A stretch of DNA of 28,313 nt, from positions 1-28,313 of the forward strand of contig SKPV01000134.1 in NCBI GenBank assembly GCA_007119345.1, read 5' to 3'. Under the pieces are notes generated by a model. That model was not told where the DNA came from. It made no database searches and was given only the letters and a program-made list of their open reading frames with translations. Both the position numbers and the translations under genes were made by a program. This stretch comes from Halovivax sp. (GTDB lineage: Archaea; Halobacteriota; Halobacteria; Halobacteriales; Natrialbaceae). Positions 7,533 to 15,630 of the stretch are shown here, one piece after another (the stretch's first letter is position 1; every line of letters starts with the position of its first letter).

Positions 7533-8022
7533 CGAACGGAGGTTGTAGCCCTGGTAGAAAAGATCGTTGGTCGGCGAGTGCGACCGGCAGATCCGTCTAT
7601 CGCCGGGCCGAACGTCGGGACGCGGGCGTTCGCTGCGACCTCCCGCGACGTCGCATGCCGGACGCGACGCACCGTCCGTCGGAAATCGATCCGTACAGCG
7701 GTACAACGCACCCGACCACGTCGCATCGCAGGTGGTTTCCGGCGGGTCCCGTCGGGACGAAGTATACCCGTGAGATACCGGTGATGGACGCGGCGACCTA
7801 TCGAGTACAGGAGACTGCTGATCGAACGCTGGCACTCGTTTTCCGCAGTTATTCCCCGTGGCCCGAACGCGAGCGTCTCCGGCTGTACCGAACGACTATA
7901 CCACGACGAGGCAACGATAATAAATAATAGAGGTTCACAAAATTTCCATTGTTTCGTTAGATGTTCGCCCCAATTTACCCTAGTTCATGAATAGTTATCG
8001 TCTGTCGCGGTGCCCGAGTGCC
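7533..8022. other. 490-bp divergent promoter region
   Basis: This separates the AlkA-type gene (minus) from the ATP-grasp gene (plus). The first ~350 bp are GC-rich with no recognisable coding region. Bases ~7912-8000 are strikingly A/T-rich for this genome (for example ATAATAAATAATAG near 7915) and contain the probable promoter of the ATP-grasp gene. No RNA gene was recognised. Confidence 0.6.
7991..7999 (+). promoter_or_regulatory. Probable TATA element (ATAGTTATC) of the ATP-grasp gene
   Basis: An A/T-rich element 24-32 nt before the ATG at 8023, the spacing expected for a leaderless haloarchaeal mRNA. This spacing also supports 8023 over the in-frame ATG at 7987. Confidence 0.5.
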
Positions 8023-9261
8023 ATGAACGAACGGAGTGTGATCGTTCCGGCGGTTGCGCCGAGTTCGCTCGCCTGCATCCGCTCGCTGAGCTCCCGCGGC
8101 GTCCGCACGATCGCGGTCTCAGAGAACGAGACCGCTCCCGAGTTCTACTCGAGGTACTGCGACGAGAACTACGTCGTACCGGATCCCGCGGAAGATTTTC
8201 TCGGTTACGCGAACGCCCTGCTCGAACTCGCGAAACGAAACGACGTCCGCGCCATCACGCCGATCCGGGAGGAAGACGTGTGGGCGCTCTCAAAGTATCG
8301 GTCCGAATTCGCGAGGGCCGTAACGCCTCTGTGGCCGACGGTCGAGACGCTTCGGAGGGTCTACGATCGGGTGGAATTGATGGAGATAGCGGCGGCCGCG
8401 GGGGTCGGCGTACCGGAGACGCAGCCGTTCGACGAGGTGGACGACTGGAGCCGGAAACAGATCGTCAAACCCCGGTACGCGATACTCACGGCCGACTACG
8501 TCTCCGCGCTCTCCCCCGGCGAAGTGGTCCATCCCGGTTCGGTGCGGTATCTCCAGCCCGGTAGCAAACCCGATCGGAGGTCGGTGTTCGAGGAGATGGG
8601 ACACGAGCCGATCGTTCAAGAGTACGTGCCGGGACCGGAATACGCACTCTGGGCGCTCTACGACGACGGAGATGTCGTCGCAACCTGTCACAAGCATCAG
8701 CTTCGGGGATACAGCTACGCCGGGAACACGAGCGTTGCACGGCAGACCGCGGTCGTTCCCGAACTCGAAGAAGTCGGTCGAACGCTACTGGACGCCCTCG
8801 ATTGGCACGGCCCCGTGTCCGTGCAATTCAAGCGTGATGCGGGGACGGACGAGTTCGTTCTGCTCGAGATCAATCCGCGATTCTGGGTGTCGCTCGCGTG
8901 CGCCCACCAGGCCGGGATCGACTTCGCGTACTATTATTGGCGACTCGCTCGCGGCGAGTCCGTCCGCCCCCGTTCGGATTACGAGGCGGGAATTACGACG
9001 CACCTCCTCCGGGGAGAGCTCCTGTACCTCCTGAGCATCCTGCGAGAGAACAATCCGTTGGTCGAGCCGCCGCCGCTGCCAGCAGCGGTGTGGGAGGTCG
9101 CGTCGTCGATATACCGCCAGCCGCATTTCGATTACTTCAGCGTGACCGATCCGGGCCCCTTCGTCCGCGACGTGCTCAACGTGGCGAACGAAGTATGGTC
9201 GGTCACACCGGACGTTACGAGCGGACCGCGGCGGAAAGTATCGAAGACGATCTCGCGATGA
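8023..9261 (+). CDS. ATP-grasp family carboxylate-amine/thiol ligase of unknown substrate
   Basis: A 412-residue protein of the carbamoyl-phosphate-synthase-like ATP-grasp type. The N-terminal ~110 residues form a pre-ATP-grasp fold (VIVPAVAPSSLACIRSL, SENETAPEFYSRYCDE). The ATP-grasp domain follows with IVKPRYA, EPIVQEYVPGPEY and the Mg-binding LLEINPRFWVS (E282, N284). Such enzymes join a carboxylate to an amine through an acyl-phosphate; the substrate cannot be read from sequence. The ATG at 8023 is chosen over 7987 by promoter spacing. It is convergent with the RimK-like gene, so the two ligases are neighbours but not an operon. The A/T-rich promoter and a flippase nearby hint at an accessory, possibly transferred, surface-related function (inference). 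Confidence 0.85.
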   Translation: MNERSVIVPAVAPSSLACIRSLSSRGVRTIAVSENETAPEFYSRYCDENYVVPDPAEDFLGYANALLELAKRNDVRAITPIREEDVWALSKYRSEFARAVTPLWPTVETLRRVYDRVELMEIAAAAGVGVPETQPFDEVDDWSRKQIVKPRYAILTADYVSALSPGEVVHPGSVRYLQPGSKPDRRSVFEEMGHEPIVQEYVPGPEYALWALYDDGDVVATCHKHQLRGYSYAGNTSVARQTAVVPELEEVGRTLLDALDWHGPVSVQFKRDAGTDEFVLLEINPRFWVSLACAHQAGIDFAYYYWRLARGESVRPRSDYEAGITTHLLRGELLYLLSILRENNPLVEPPPLPAAVWEVASSIYRQPHFDYFSVTDPGPFVRDVLNVANEVWSVTPDVTSGPRRKVSKTISR

Positions 9262-9405
9262 TCGCGCCGAGGCAACCGAACCCCTGCAAACGCAGATCGG
9301 GTCGACCGTGACGTAGCGACTCGCGACGGCCCAGCCAGCAGTTCCCGCACGTCGGCACGTGACGGACGGTTCGGTCCGGGCGAACGGGATTGGCGAAATC
9401 CCTCG

Positions 9406-10758
9406 CTAGAGCTCTTCTTCCTCCTCTTCCGGACTCTCGCGCTCGTCTCGGTCGACGCGCCGGCCGACGTCGACCCGGTAGTTCCCCAGGATGTCGCGAC
9501 CGAGGATCACCGGGTAGTCCATGTGGGCCCGGTCCTCGACGCTGGCGGTGACGGTGTGGCGGTTGCCGCCGACCCCGACGACCACGTCCACGACCGGCCG
9601 GCTGCGGGAGGTCTTGGAGCTGCCCGTCTTGACTTTGGTGATCGCCTTGATCGGGCCGGCGCCGATGGTCGCCGCGAGCTTGGTGTCGATGCTGGTGCGG
9701 CTGGCGCCGGTATCGGATTTGGCGTAGACCGTCTCCGAGCCGCGCGTGCCGGTGAGCACGATCTCCTCGGTGTAACCGATGTCCGAGGGCTCGTCGTCCG
9801 CGGAGACGGGTTCCGGCGGCAGGAAGGACGGACGCGAGTCGTCGAGCGTCCGCGACAGCTCCTCGAGGCGCTCGGCGTCCACCTCTCCGCCGACGCGCTC
9901 GATCGCCTGTTTCGCGATGTACGGCGCCGGACTCACCCCGGTCGCCTGGAAGAGCCCCTTGAACCCCGCCGTGGGGTTGACCTCGAGGACGAACCAGCCG
10001 TTCTCCGCTTCGACGAGGTCGACGCCGGCGTAGTCGAGGCCGATCGCCCGCGTCGAGCGGACGGCCATCTCGCGGACCGCCTCGGGGAGGTCGCCGGTCG
10101 CGTCTTCGACGTCCCCGCCGAGGGCCACGTTCGTCCGCCAGTCGTTCTCCGGCGCGTAGCGGTACATCGCGCCGACGACCTCGTCGCCGACGACGTAGAC
10201 CCGGGTGTCCCGGTGGCGCTCGTTGTCGATCTCGATCAGTTCCTGGAGGAACGCGTAGCGGTTGCCGACCTTGGCGTTGACCACCTCCTCGGGACCGACC
10301 TTCCAGGTCCCGCCGCCGTGGGTGCCGATCGCGGTCTTGTAGACCGCCTCCTCGCCGAACCGGCCGCGCTCCTGGTTGAGGCGATCTGTCGACAGCGAGA
10401 GGAGGACGTCGGGGACGGCGATCTCGTGGTCCGCGAGCACGACGGCCGTCGAGAGCTTGTGGAAGGCCGTCATCGTCGGAACCGGCTCGTTCAGCGTGGG
10501 GATGAGCCGCGAGAGCGTGTTGATCAGCCCGAGCTCCTCGCAGGGCTGTTCGGTGTTCGAGAGCAGCAGTCGGTTCGCGATCACGTCCACCGGCGGATCG
10601 AGGGTGACGCTGCCCTCCTCGACGCTGATCGTGGTGTTGTCCGTCCGGAGCCACTGGGGTCGGTGGCCGAGACCCTCGACGGCGTTGCAGATCGCTTTCG
10701 TCTCCTTGCTGTTGTGCAGGCTCAGTACCCCGACGGTTACCTCGTCGGCCTCGCTCAT
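9406..10758 (-). CDS. RimK-type ATP-grasp ligase fused to RimB-like retropepsin domain
   Basis: A 450-residue two-domain protein. Residues 1-290 are a RimK-family ligase: Gly-rich loop GTHGGGTWKV (145-154) and Mg/ATP site VLEVNPTAGF (E259, N261). RimK ligases add glutamate or other amino acids to protein or cofactor carboxylates. Residues 331-433 are a retropepsin-like domain of the RimB/COG4067 type: AKSDTGASRTS with D349-T-G, then VVDVVVGV and VILGRDIL (418-425). RimB-like proteases cut tails made by RimK. A Glu-rich end (EEEEEE) closes the protein. The ATG at 10758 (MSEADEV) is chosen; an A-rich/TTTTT element lies 25-29 nt upstream. One chain thus carries a possible writer and eraser. The substrate, whether ribosomal S6-like, a cofactor or another protein, is unknown. 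Confidence 0.9.
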   Translation of the reverse strand: MSEADEVTVGVLSLHNSKETKAICNAVEGLGHRPQWLRTDNTTISVEEGSVTLDPPVDVIANRLLLSNTEQPCEELGLINTLSRLIPTLNEPVPTMTAFHKLSTAVVLADHEIAVPDVLLSLSTDRLNQERGRFGEEAVYKTAIGTHGGGTWKVGPEEVVNAKVGNRYAFLQELIEIDNERHRDTRVYVVGDEVVGAMYRYAPENDWRTNVALGGDVEDATGDLPEAVREMAVRSTRAIGLDYAGVDLVEAENGWFVLEVNPTAGFKGLFQATGVSPAPYIAKQAIERVGGEVDAERLEELSRTLDDSRPSFLPPEPVSADDEPSDIGYTEEIVLTGTRGSETVYAKSDTGASRTSIDTKLAATIGAGPIKAITKVKTGSSKTSRSRPVVDVVVGVGGNRHTVTASVEDRAHMDYPVILGRDILGNYRVDVGRRVDRDERESPEEEEEEL

Positions 10759-10860
10759 ACGCAACCAACTCGCCGCCACCCGAAAAACGTTGTCTCGTCT
10801 CGCCGGAATTGGATCGGGTCGCCGGCTCGAGGAGACTACCGCTTCGGGAGGGCTGGCCGC

Positions 10861-10961
10861 CTAGTCGTGACGAAGCGCCTCGATCGGATCCACCCTGGTG
10901 GCGCGCCAGACGGGGTAGAACCGGAGACGATTCCGACGCTGATCCCGACGCCGTTCGGGAT
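10861..10961 (-). pseudogene. Remnant of an ABC transporter permease C-terminus (FtsX/MacB type), frameshifted
   Basis: On the minus strand, 10861-10920 reads FYPVWRATRVDPIEALRHD then TAG. This is the classic C-terminal end of FtsX/MacB-type permeases (YPAxRAARLDPIEALRxE). Just upstream, in a different frame (10921-10961), is IPNGVGISVGIVSG, the expected end of the last membrane helix, and a TGA precedes it. The two pieces join correctly if one base is restored at about 10920/10921. No start or further permease sequence is seen before the flippase stop at 11024. Confidence 0.7.
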
Positions 10962-11023
10962 TCAATCGGTCGGATTCCGAAGGGTGGCGTGTGCCCGGGA
11001 GCCCGCGGACGAAGACCCGACGA

Positions 11024-12493
11024 TCAGCCGAGCACCGCTCGGACCTCTCGAACCCGTACGAGTCCGCTCGCGACGACGAGGACGGCCCAGGTGCCGACGC
11101 CGACCAGCACGGCTAGGGCGAGCAGCGGGAGGCTGGTGATCGACGGCGCGACGAGGCCCACGATGCCAGCCATCACGCCGGTGATGGCGCCGACGCGCAC
11201 GACGTCGATCCCGAGCTGACGCACCCGCAAGGAGAGTTCAGCGTGGATCACGTAGAGGTTGACCGCGACGTAAACGGTGTGGGTGAGGACCGTGGCGATC
11301 GCCGCCCCCATCACGCCGATCGTCGGGATCAGCGCCACGTTCAACCCGAAGTTCGCCGCGGAAGTCCCGCCCTTGGCGATGGCGCGCTCCCGGGCGCGCC
11401 CGAGGTAGTCAAGCCCGTCGCTGGTGACGTTGGTGATCGCCTGGAGGATCACGAAGAGACAGAGCAACTGCAACAGCGGGGCGGCCTGGGCGTACTCGCC
11501 GCCGAACACGAGCGTAACCATCGGCTCGGCGACGATCGCGAGGCCGGCCGCCGCGGGGACGTAGAGGATCAATACGTTCGAAAGGGCGGTCTCGTACAGT
11601 TCTCGTGCGCGTTCGATTTCTCCGGTCGCCTTCCCCTCCCCGAAGTTCGGCGAGATCACGAAACCGAGCGATTCCGCGGGCGCGAGGACGAAGTCCGTGA
11701 TCTGCTTGGCGAGGGTGTAGAACGCGACGGCCGCCGGGTTGAGGAAGATGCCGACGAGGACGATGTCGATCTGCTTGTCGAGGACGTTCGCGCCCCGCGT
11801 CGCCGTCAGCGGCACGCTGTACTCGAGCAGCCGGCGCGACAGCCCCGGCTCCATCCGCGGCGCGGGATCGTGCCGGGCGTACAGCTGGAAGTACAGGACC
11901 GTGATTCCGAAGACCGCGGCGATCGCGTAGCCGACGACGTAGCCGAAGAACGCCCCCAGGGCCCCGAAACCCGCCATGACGAACGCCACGGCGAATATCA
12001 GTCGCGCGACGCCTCCGGTAGCCCGAACGACGGCGCTGTACACCAGCCGGTTGAAGCCCTGGAAGACCACCTGCGTGAAGACGTCGAACGACTTCGCGAT
12101 CACGAGGAGCGCTCCCGCGGCCAGGAACGGCGCGGCCGCGGGTTCGCCGAGGAGGTGGGCGACGGGCTCGGCGAACGCGAACAGCGGGATGCAGACGAGC
12201 GTGATGGCAACGAGCTTGTAGCCGATCACGTGCCTGAGGAGGTGCGGGATCTGGCGAGGATCTTTCTCCCCGTACTCGGCTACGTACCGCGCGGCCGACT
12301 TCCCGAGCCCGAGGTCCGCGGCCAATTGGACGACCGCGAGAACGCCGATCGCCCAGAACAGCAACCCGTACCCGTCGGGATCGAGGAACACTCGCGCCAA
12401 CAAGATCATCAACAGTGCGCTCGTAATCATGTAGATCGCGCGAGCGGCGAGCGTCGCCGTGAATCCGCGGACGATGTGATCGAGCGAGCGCAT
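11024..12493 (-). CDS. Wzx/MATE-type polysaccharide flippase (oligosaccharide transporter)
   Basis: A 489-residue protein with about 14 hydrophobic segments. The start RGFTATLAARAIYMITSALL and the early LLARVFLDPDGYGLLFW match the polysaccharide_synt/Wzx (MOP superfamily) family, to which AglR, a proposed lipid-linked oligosaccharide flippase of haloarchaeal N-glycosylation, belongs. It should move lipid-linked sugars across the cytoplasmic membrane for S-layer glycosylation or a surface polysaccharide. No glycosyltransferase genes are in the window, so its glycan is unknown. The ATG at 12493 begins the conserved N-terminus; a possible AACAAT-containing element lies further upstream (about 12556-12567). 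Confidence 0.9.
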   Translation of the reverse strand: MRSLDHIVRGFTATLAARAIYMITSALLMILLARVFLDPDGYGLLFWAIGVLAVVQLAADLGLGKSAARYVAEYGEKDPRQIPHLLRHVIGYKLVAITLVCIPLFAFAEPVAHLLGEPAAAPFLAAGALLVIAKSFDVFTQVVFQGFNRLVYSAVVRATGGVARLIFAVAFVMAGFGALGAFFGYVVGYAIAAVFGITVLYFQLYARHDPAPRMEPGLSRRLLEYSVPLTATRGANVLDKQIDIVLVGIFLNPAAVAFYTLAKQITDFVLAPAESLGFVISPNFGEGKATGEIERARELYETALSNVLILYVPAAAGLAIVAEPMVTLVFGGEYAQAAPLLQLLCLFVILQAITNVTSDGLDYLGRARERAIAKGGTSAANFGLNVALIPTIGVMGAAIATVLTHTVYVAVNLYVIHAELSLRVRQLGIDVVRVGAITGVMAGIVGLVAPSITSLPLLALAVLVGVGTWAVLVVASGLVRVREVRAVLG

Positions 12494-12916
12494 GTGAGAG
12501 CGGGGCCGTCGCCGAGCGCCCGGCGCGGCTACCCGTCACGACGGCGGATCCGCGAATTGTTATCCGGATCGTTCCCGAAACAGGCGACGCGTACGTCGAG
12601 ACGTTGGGCCACGCGTACATCGACGGACTGTCGGGCGCTCGGAGCCGACGCCGATCCCGAACGAGGCGCGCCGGGGCGCCCGTCCCGGCGAGTCGACCGC
12701 GCCGGAACGGTTCGTGAGGGACGATCGCGGTGAGTACGTGATGCCTACAACCGGAGACGCTTCGCCCCGGTCCGTCGCGATCGATACCGCGGACGAAACC
12801 AGCTTCGAACGCTATCGGGGGAGACGAGTTCGATACTGCCCCGAACAAAAGAGGAATCGAGAACGGTCGAACGTGCAGTCGATCCCGGATTCGACCGGGT
12901 CACCCACGACCGACGG
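12494..12916. other. 423-bp intergenic region, no gene seen
   Basis: This lies between the flippase start and the GNAT gene end, both on the minus strand. It should contain the flippase promoter; the only A/T-rich candidate is ATTGTTATCC (12557-12566), which would imply a leader. A plus-strand frame through it (from 12714) is antisense to the GNAT gene over much of its length and has no recognisable domain. No repeat or RNA gene was found. Confidence 0.55.
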
Positions 12917-13669
12917 TCAGAGATACGAGGCGTCCCAGCGCGTCGCCTTCCGCTGGTTGCCACAGACGTTACACTCGATCCGGCCCATCGCATCCATCGC
13001 GTTGTCGAGCGAGTTGCAGTTTCCGCAGAACCAGCCGTATCGCTGGTCCCCGTCGGCGGAGTCGTAGGCGGTGTAGAACGGCGCCTTCGAGCCCCTCGCC
13101 GCCTCGCCGTAGCTGACGTAGGTCGTCGCCCCGTCCTCGAGCTCGTGAGCCTCGATTCCCCGCCACTCGGCGGACCCGACGTCGCTCTCGACGTACACGT
13201 TCTCGGTGTAGGTCTCCTCGCCGATCTCGATCGATCGGGTCCCGGCCCGTTCGAACCCGTGCGCCTCGTAGAACCGATTTCCGCCTTCGTGTTTCGCGAG
13301 GACGAACCCGCGCACCTGGTCGGCGCCGCGGTCGAGGAGTTCCTCGCGCGTCCTGACGAGCAGCCGCACGCCCGTTCCCTCCCCGCGGGCGTCCGGATCG
13401 ACGTGGAGCCAGTGTACGTCTCCGTACGTCTGGCCGTCGCCGACGATCTCGGACTGGGAGTACGCGACGGGGCCGTCGTCGTCAGCGACCAGCACGAGCG
13501 AGTCTTCGCTGTCGACGAGGTCCGAGATGGTCTCGTCGTCGTACCACTGCTCGATCGCCGCGTCGATCGTCTTCGCCGAGAGGAAATCCGCGTACGAAGC
13601 GGTGAGCGAATCGCGCGCGTTCGAGCGGATCGCCTCGGCGTCCTCGGCGGTGGCCTCGCGTATTTCCAT
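12917..13669 (-). CDS. GNAT acetyltransferase with C-terminal zinc ribbon
   Basis: A 250-residue protein. Residues 1-150 form a GNAT fold: MEIREATAEDAEAIRS at the start, WLHVDPDARGEGTGVRLL carrying the acetyl-CoA loop (95-104), and GNRFYEAHGFERAGT before the end of the fold. The C-terminal ~90 residues end in a four-Cys zinc ribbon, WFCGNCNSL (C215, C218) and IECNVCGNQRK (C233, C236), an extension seen in some haloarchaeal GNATs. The ribbon may bind nucleic acid or a protein target. The ATG at 13669 is chosen over a GTG at 13690, because TTTTGTAA lies 22-29 nt before it. The acceptor is unknown. Confidence 0.88.
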   Translation of the reverse strand: MEIREATAEDAEAIRSNARDSLTASYADFLSAKTIDAAIEQWYDDETISDLVDSEDSLVLVADDDGPVAYSQSEIVGDGQTYGDVHWLHVDPDARGEGTGVRLLVRTREELLDRGADQVRGFVLAKHEGGNRFYEAHGFERAGTRSIEIGEETYTENVYVESDVGSAEWRGIEAHELEDGATTYVSYGEAARGSKAPFYTAYDSADGDQRYGWFCGNCNSLDNAMDAMGRIECNVCGNQRKATRWDASYL

Positions 13670-13690
13670 GTTCGAGAGTATGACAGCCAC

Positions 13691-13698
13691 TTACAAAA
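13691..13698 (-). promoter_or_regulatory. TATA element (TTTTGTAA) of the GNAT gene
   Basis: 22-29 nt before the ATG at 13669. It would overlap the region needed for initiation at the alternative GTG (13690), so it supports the shorter start. Confidence 0.55.
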
Positions 13699-13808
13699 CC
13701 TTCGCGCCGCGGTGCAGTTTACGAGTCGACGGGCCGTCGAAAGGTACCGGAGACGGGCGCGAGCGGCCCCGGACGGGTAGCACCCGTCGAGGTCCACGAG
13801 ACGCACGA

Positions 13809-13817
13809 TTTATAATA
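13809..13817 (+). promoter_or_regulatory. TATA element (TTTATAATA) of the aspartoacylase-family gene
   Basis: A near-consensus archaeal TATA box 21-29 nt upstream of the ATG at 13838, the best promoter match in the window and diagnostic of a leaderless transcript. Confidence 0.7.
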
Positions 13818-13837
13818 ATCCCGGCGGATTGGACGAT

Positions 13838-14911
13838 ATGACCGACGCCGCGCCCCGCCGGGACGACCCGGACGAGTCGAGGGCGTTCACGTACGACGGC
13901 GGCCGGGTCGACCCCGGCGAGTCGGCGAACATCCGGTACGGCATCAGCGAGACGTACCTGGGTGACCCGATCCGGATTCCCGTCACCGTCGTCAACGGCG
14001 AGCATCCCGGCCCGACGATATTTCTCTCCGCCGCAGCCCACGGCGACGAACTCAACGGAATCGAGGTGGTCCGCGAGGTCGCCCACGACTGGGACCACGC
14101 CGACCTCCACGGCACGCTCGTCTGCCTCCCGGTGATGAACGTCCCCGGCTTCCTCGCGCAGGAGCGGTACCTGCCGATCTACGACCGCGACCTCAATCGC
14201 TCGTTCCCCGGCCGGGAGGATTCGACGAGCGCCAAGCGGATGGCCCACCGGATCTTCCGGAACTTCATCGAGCCCTGCGACTACGGCGTCGACTTCCACA
14301 CCTCGACGCGCGGGCGGACGAACATGCTGCACGTGCGGGCCGACGTCGAAGTGCCCGAGGTCGAACGGCTGGCGTACGCGTTCAGCTCGAACGTGATTAT
14401 CGCGGGCGAAGGTCCGGAGGGGACGCTGCGTCGGGAGGCGACGGCCGCGAACGTCCCGACGATCACCGTCGAGATGGGGGAGGCCCACCGCTTCCAGCGC
14501 GGCCTCATCGATCGGGCGCTCACCGGCGTCGCCAGCCTCCTCGCCGAGTTCGGCTGCCACCCCGATTCGTCCGTCCACTGGCCCGGCTGGCGGGTGGTCA
14601 TCGAGGAGCCCGACGAAAAGACGTGGCTGCGCGCCGACGCCGGCGGCATCGTCGACATGAAGCTCGGCCGCGGCGAGCTCGTCCGCGAGGGGGAGGTGAT
14701 CTGCACGATCACGAACCCGTTCAAAGAGGAAGACGACATCGTCACCGTCGAGGCGCCGTTCACCGGCCTCATCGTCGGCGTGCTGGAGAACCCCGTCGTC
14801 TATCCCGGGAACCCGCTCTGTCACCTCGTCGCGCTGGACGACGACACCCTCCACGCCCTCGAGCGAGAACTCGCCGAGTCGCTCCCCGTCTTCGGCGCGG
14901 ACGAGGATTGA
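13838..14911 (+). CDS. Succinylglutamate desuccinylase/aspartoacylase family zinc hydrolase
   Basis: A 357-residue zinc carboxypeptidase-like amidohydrolase (COG3608/AstE-ASPA family). Zinc ligands are visible as AAHGDELNG (H68, E71) and DFHTSTRGR (H154), and the probable catalytic Glu is E212 in TVEMGEAH. DLNRSFPG is the family's substrate-side motif. The last ~100 residues are a beta-rich, lipoyl-like domain (EAPFTGLIVGVLENPVVYPG). It should remove an acyl group from an N-acyl amino acid or peptide tail. The ATG at 13838 follows a strong TATA box. From memory, such genes are often close to RimK and RimB homologues; here the RimK-RimB fusion is about 3 kb away, so a shared pathway is possible but unproven. 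Confidence 0.92.
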   Translation: MTDAAPRRDDPDESRAFTYDGGRVDPGESANIRYGISETYLGDPIRIPVTVVNGEHPGPTIFLSAAAHGDELNGIEVVREVAHDWDHADLHGTLVCLPVMNVPGFLAQERYLPIYDRDLNRSFPGREDSTSAKRMAHRIFRNFIEPCDYGVDFHTSTRGRTNMLHVRADVEVPEVERLAYAFSSNVIIAGEGPEGTLRREATAANVPTITVEMGEAHRFQRGLIDRALTGVASLLAEFGCHPDSSVHWPGWRVVIEEPDEKTWLRADAGGIVDMKLGRGELVREGEVICTITNPFKEEDDIVTVEAPFTGLIVGVLENPVVYPGNPLCHLVALDDDTLHALERELAESLPVFGADED

Positions 14912-14943
14912 GGTGACCGGCGCGGACGAAACTCGAGGTGACA
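14894..14943 (+). repeat. 25-bp imperfect tandem duplication spanning a stop codon
   Basis: Copies 14894-14918 and 14919-14943 both begin GGCGCGGACGA and contain GAGGTGAC, matching at 20 of 25 positions. The aspartoacylase-family stop codon (14909-14911) is inside copy 1. The rest of the gap to sdhC is GC-rich (CCGCCG/GTCGG-type) and contains the sdh promoter. Confidence 0.65.
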
Positions 14944-15167
14944 GACGAAAGCGTCGGCCGTAAACGGGGCCGTCCGCCGAAGATGCGGATCGTCGGCGGG
15001 CGATTTCGGACGGCCACCGGCCAGGGCGACCGTCGGTCGAGATCGTCCGCCGGCGACGTCGGTCGTCCGCCGGGCTGATCGACCGTCCACGTCGGCCGAA
15101 CCGATTCGACCGCGTCGGGGCCTCGGACCCGGTCGCAATAGCGGAACGCGGCGCGGACAAAAGTAAC

Positions 15168-15174
15168 TACTATA
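15168..15174 (+). promoter_or_regulatory. TATA-like element (TACTATA) of the sdh operon
   Basis: 31-37 nt before the sdhC ATG at 15205, consistent with a transcript starting within a few bases of the start codon. It should drive all four sdh genes, as no other promoter-like sequence is seen inside the operon. Confidence 0.6.
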
Positions 15175-15204
15175 CCAGCGGGGTCCAACCCTCCGAACGA
15201 GAAC

Positions 15205-15630
15205 ATGAGCCAGTCTTACAATCGCGGCCTCGTCGAGGACTTCGGCCGCTGGCGGGAGTTCTCGGCCGGCATGTGGGCGTGGATCTTCCACAAGTTCACC
15301 GGGTGGATCCTCATCGGCTACCTGTTCACCCACATCGCCGTGTTGAGCACGGCGATCACCGCGGCCGGTCAGTCTCCCGAGACGATCGCGGCGGGCGAGG
15401 ACGTCTACACCCTGACGCTGCAGGGTCTCGAGAGTCTTCTGCTGATCAGGGCCCTCGAGGTCGGCCTCCTCGCCGTCGCCGTCTTCCACATCCTGAACGG
15501 CATCAGGCTCCTGATGGTCGACCTCGGCGTCGGCCTCGATGCACAGGACAAGAGCTTCTACGCGTCGCTGATCCTCACCGGCGTCATCACCGTCGCGAGC
15601 GTCCCGACCTTCTTCGGAGGTGGGTTCTGA
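15205..15630 (+). CDS. sdhC: Succinate dehydrogenase cytochrome b556 subunit, SdhC
   Basis: A 141-residue membrane anchor of complex II. It has three hydrophobic helices: WIFHKFTGWILIGYLFTHI, LEVGLLAVAVFHILNGIRLL and a C-terminal one. The His in VFHILNGIRLLMVDL is in the place of the SdhC heme ligand. It holds the catalytic SdhAB part on the membrane and passes electrons to menaquinone. It is the first gene of sdhCDBA; its stop codon overlaps the sdhD start by one base (TGATG). Confidence 0.93.
   Translation: MSQSYNRGLVEDFGRWREFSAGMWAWIFHKFTGWILIGYLFTHIAVLSTAITAAGQSPETIAAGEDVYTLTLQGLESLLLIRALEVGLLAVAVFHILNGIRLLMVDLGVGLDAQDKSFYASLILTGVITVASVPTFFGGGF

Noticed and set aside
6503..7784. Several Arg/Ser/Pro-rich frames on both strands between the phasin-like and AlkA-type genes
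   Set aside because: Their composition is unlike haloarchaeal proteins, and they have no good start context or domain.
7655..7927. Small plus-strand frame (90 codons), with an inner ATG at 7784 after AGTATACC
   Set aside because: It is basic, low in hydrophobic residues and without a recognisable family; the TATA-like sequence is too close to the ATG.
9523..11139. Long plus-strand open frame of 538 codons
   Set aside because: It is antisense to the RimK-RimB gene for most of its length and has the Arg/Asp/Val-biased composition typical of GC-rich shadows; no domain is seen.
11243..12733. Plus-strand open frame opposite the flippase
   Set aside because: It is extremely Asp/Glu/Arg-rich, without hydrophobic core or domain, and antisense to a clear flippase gene.
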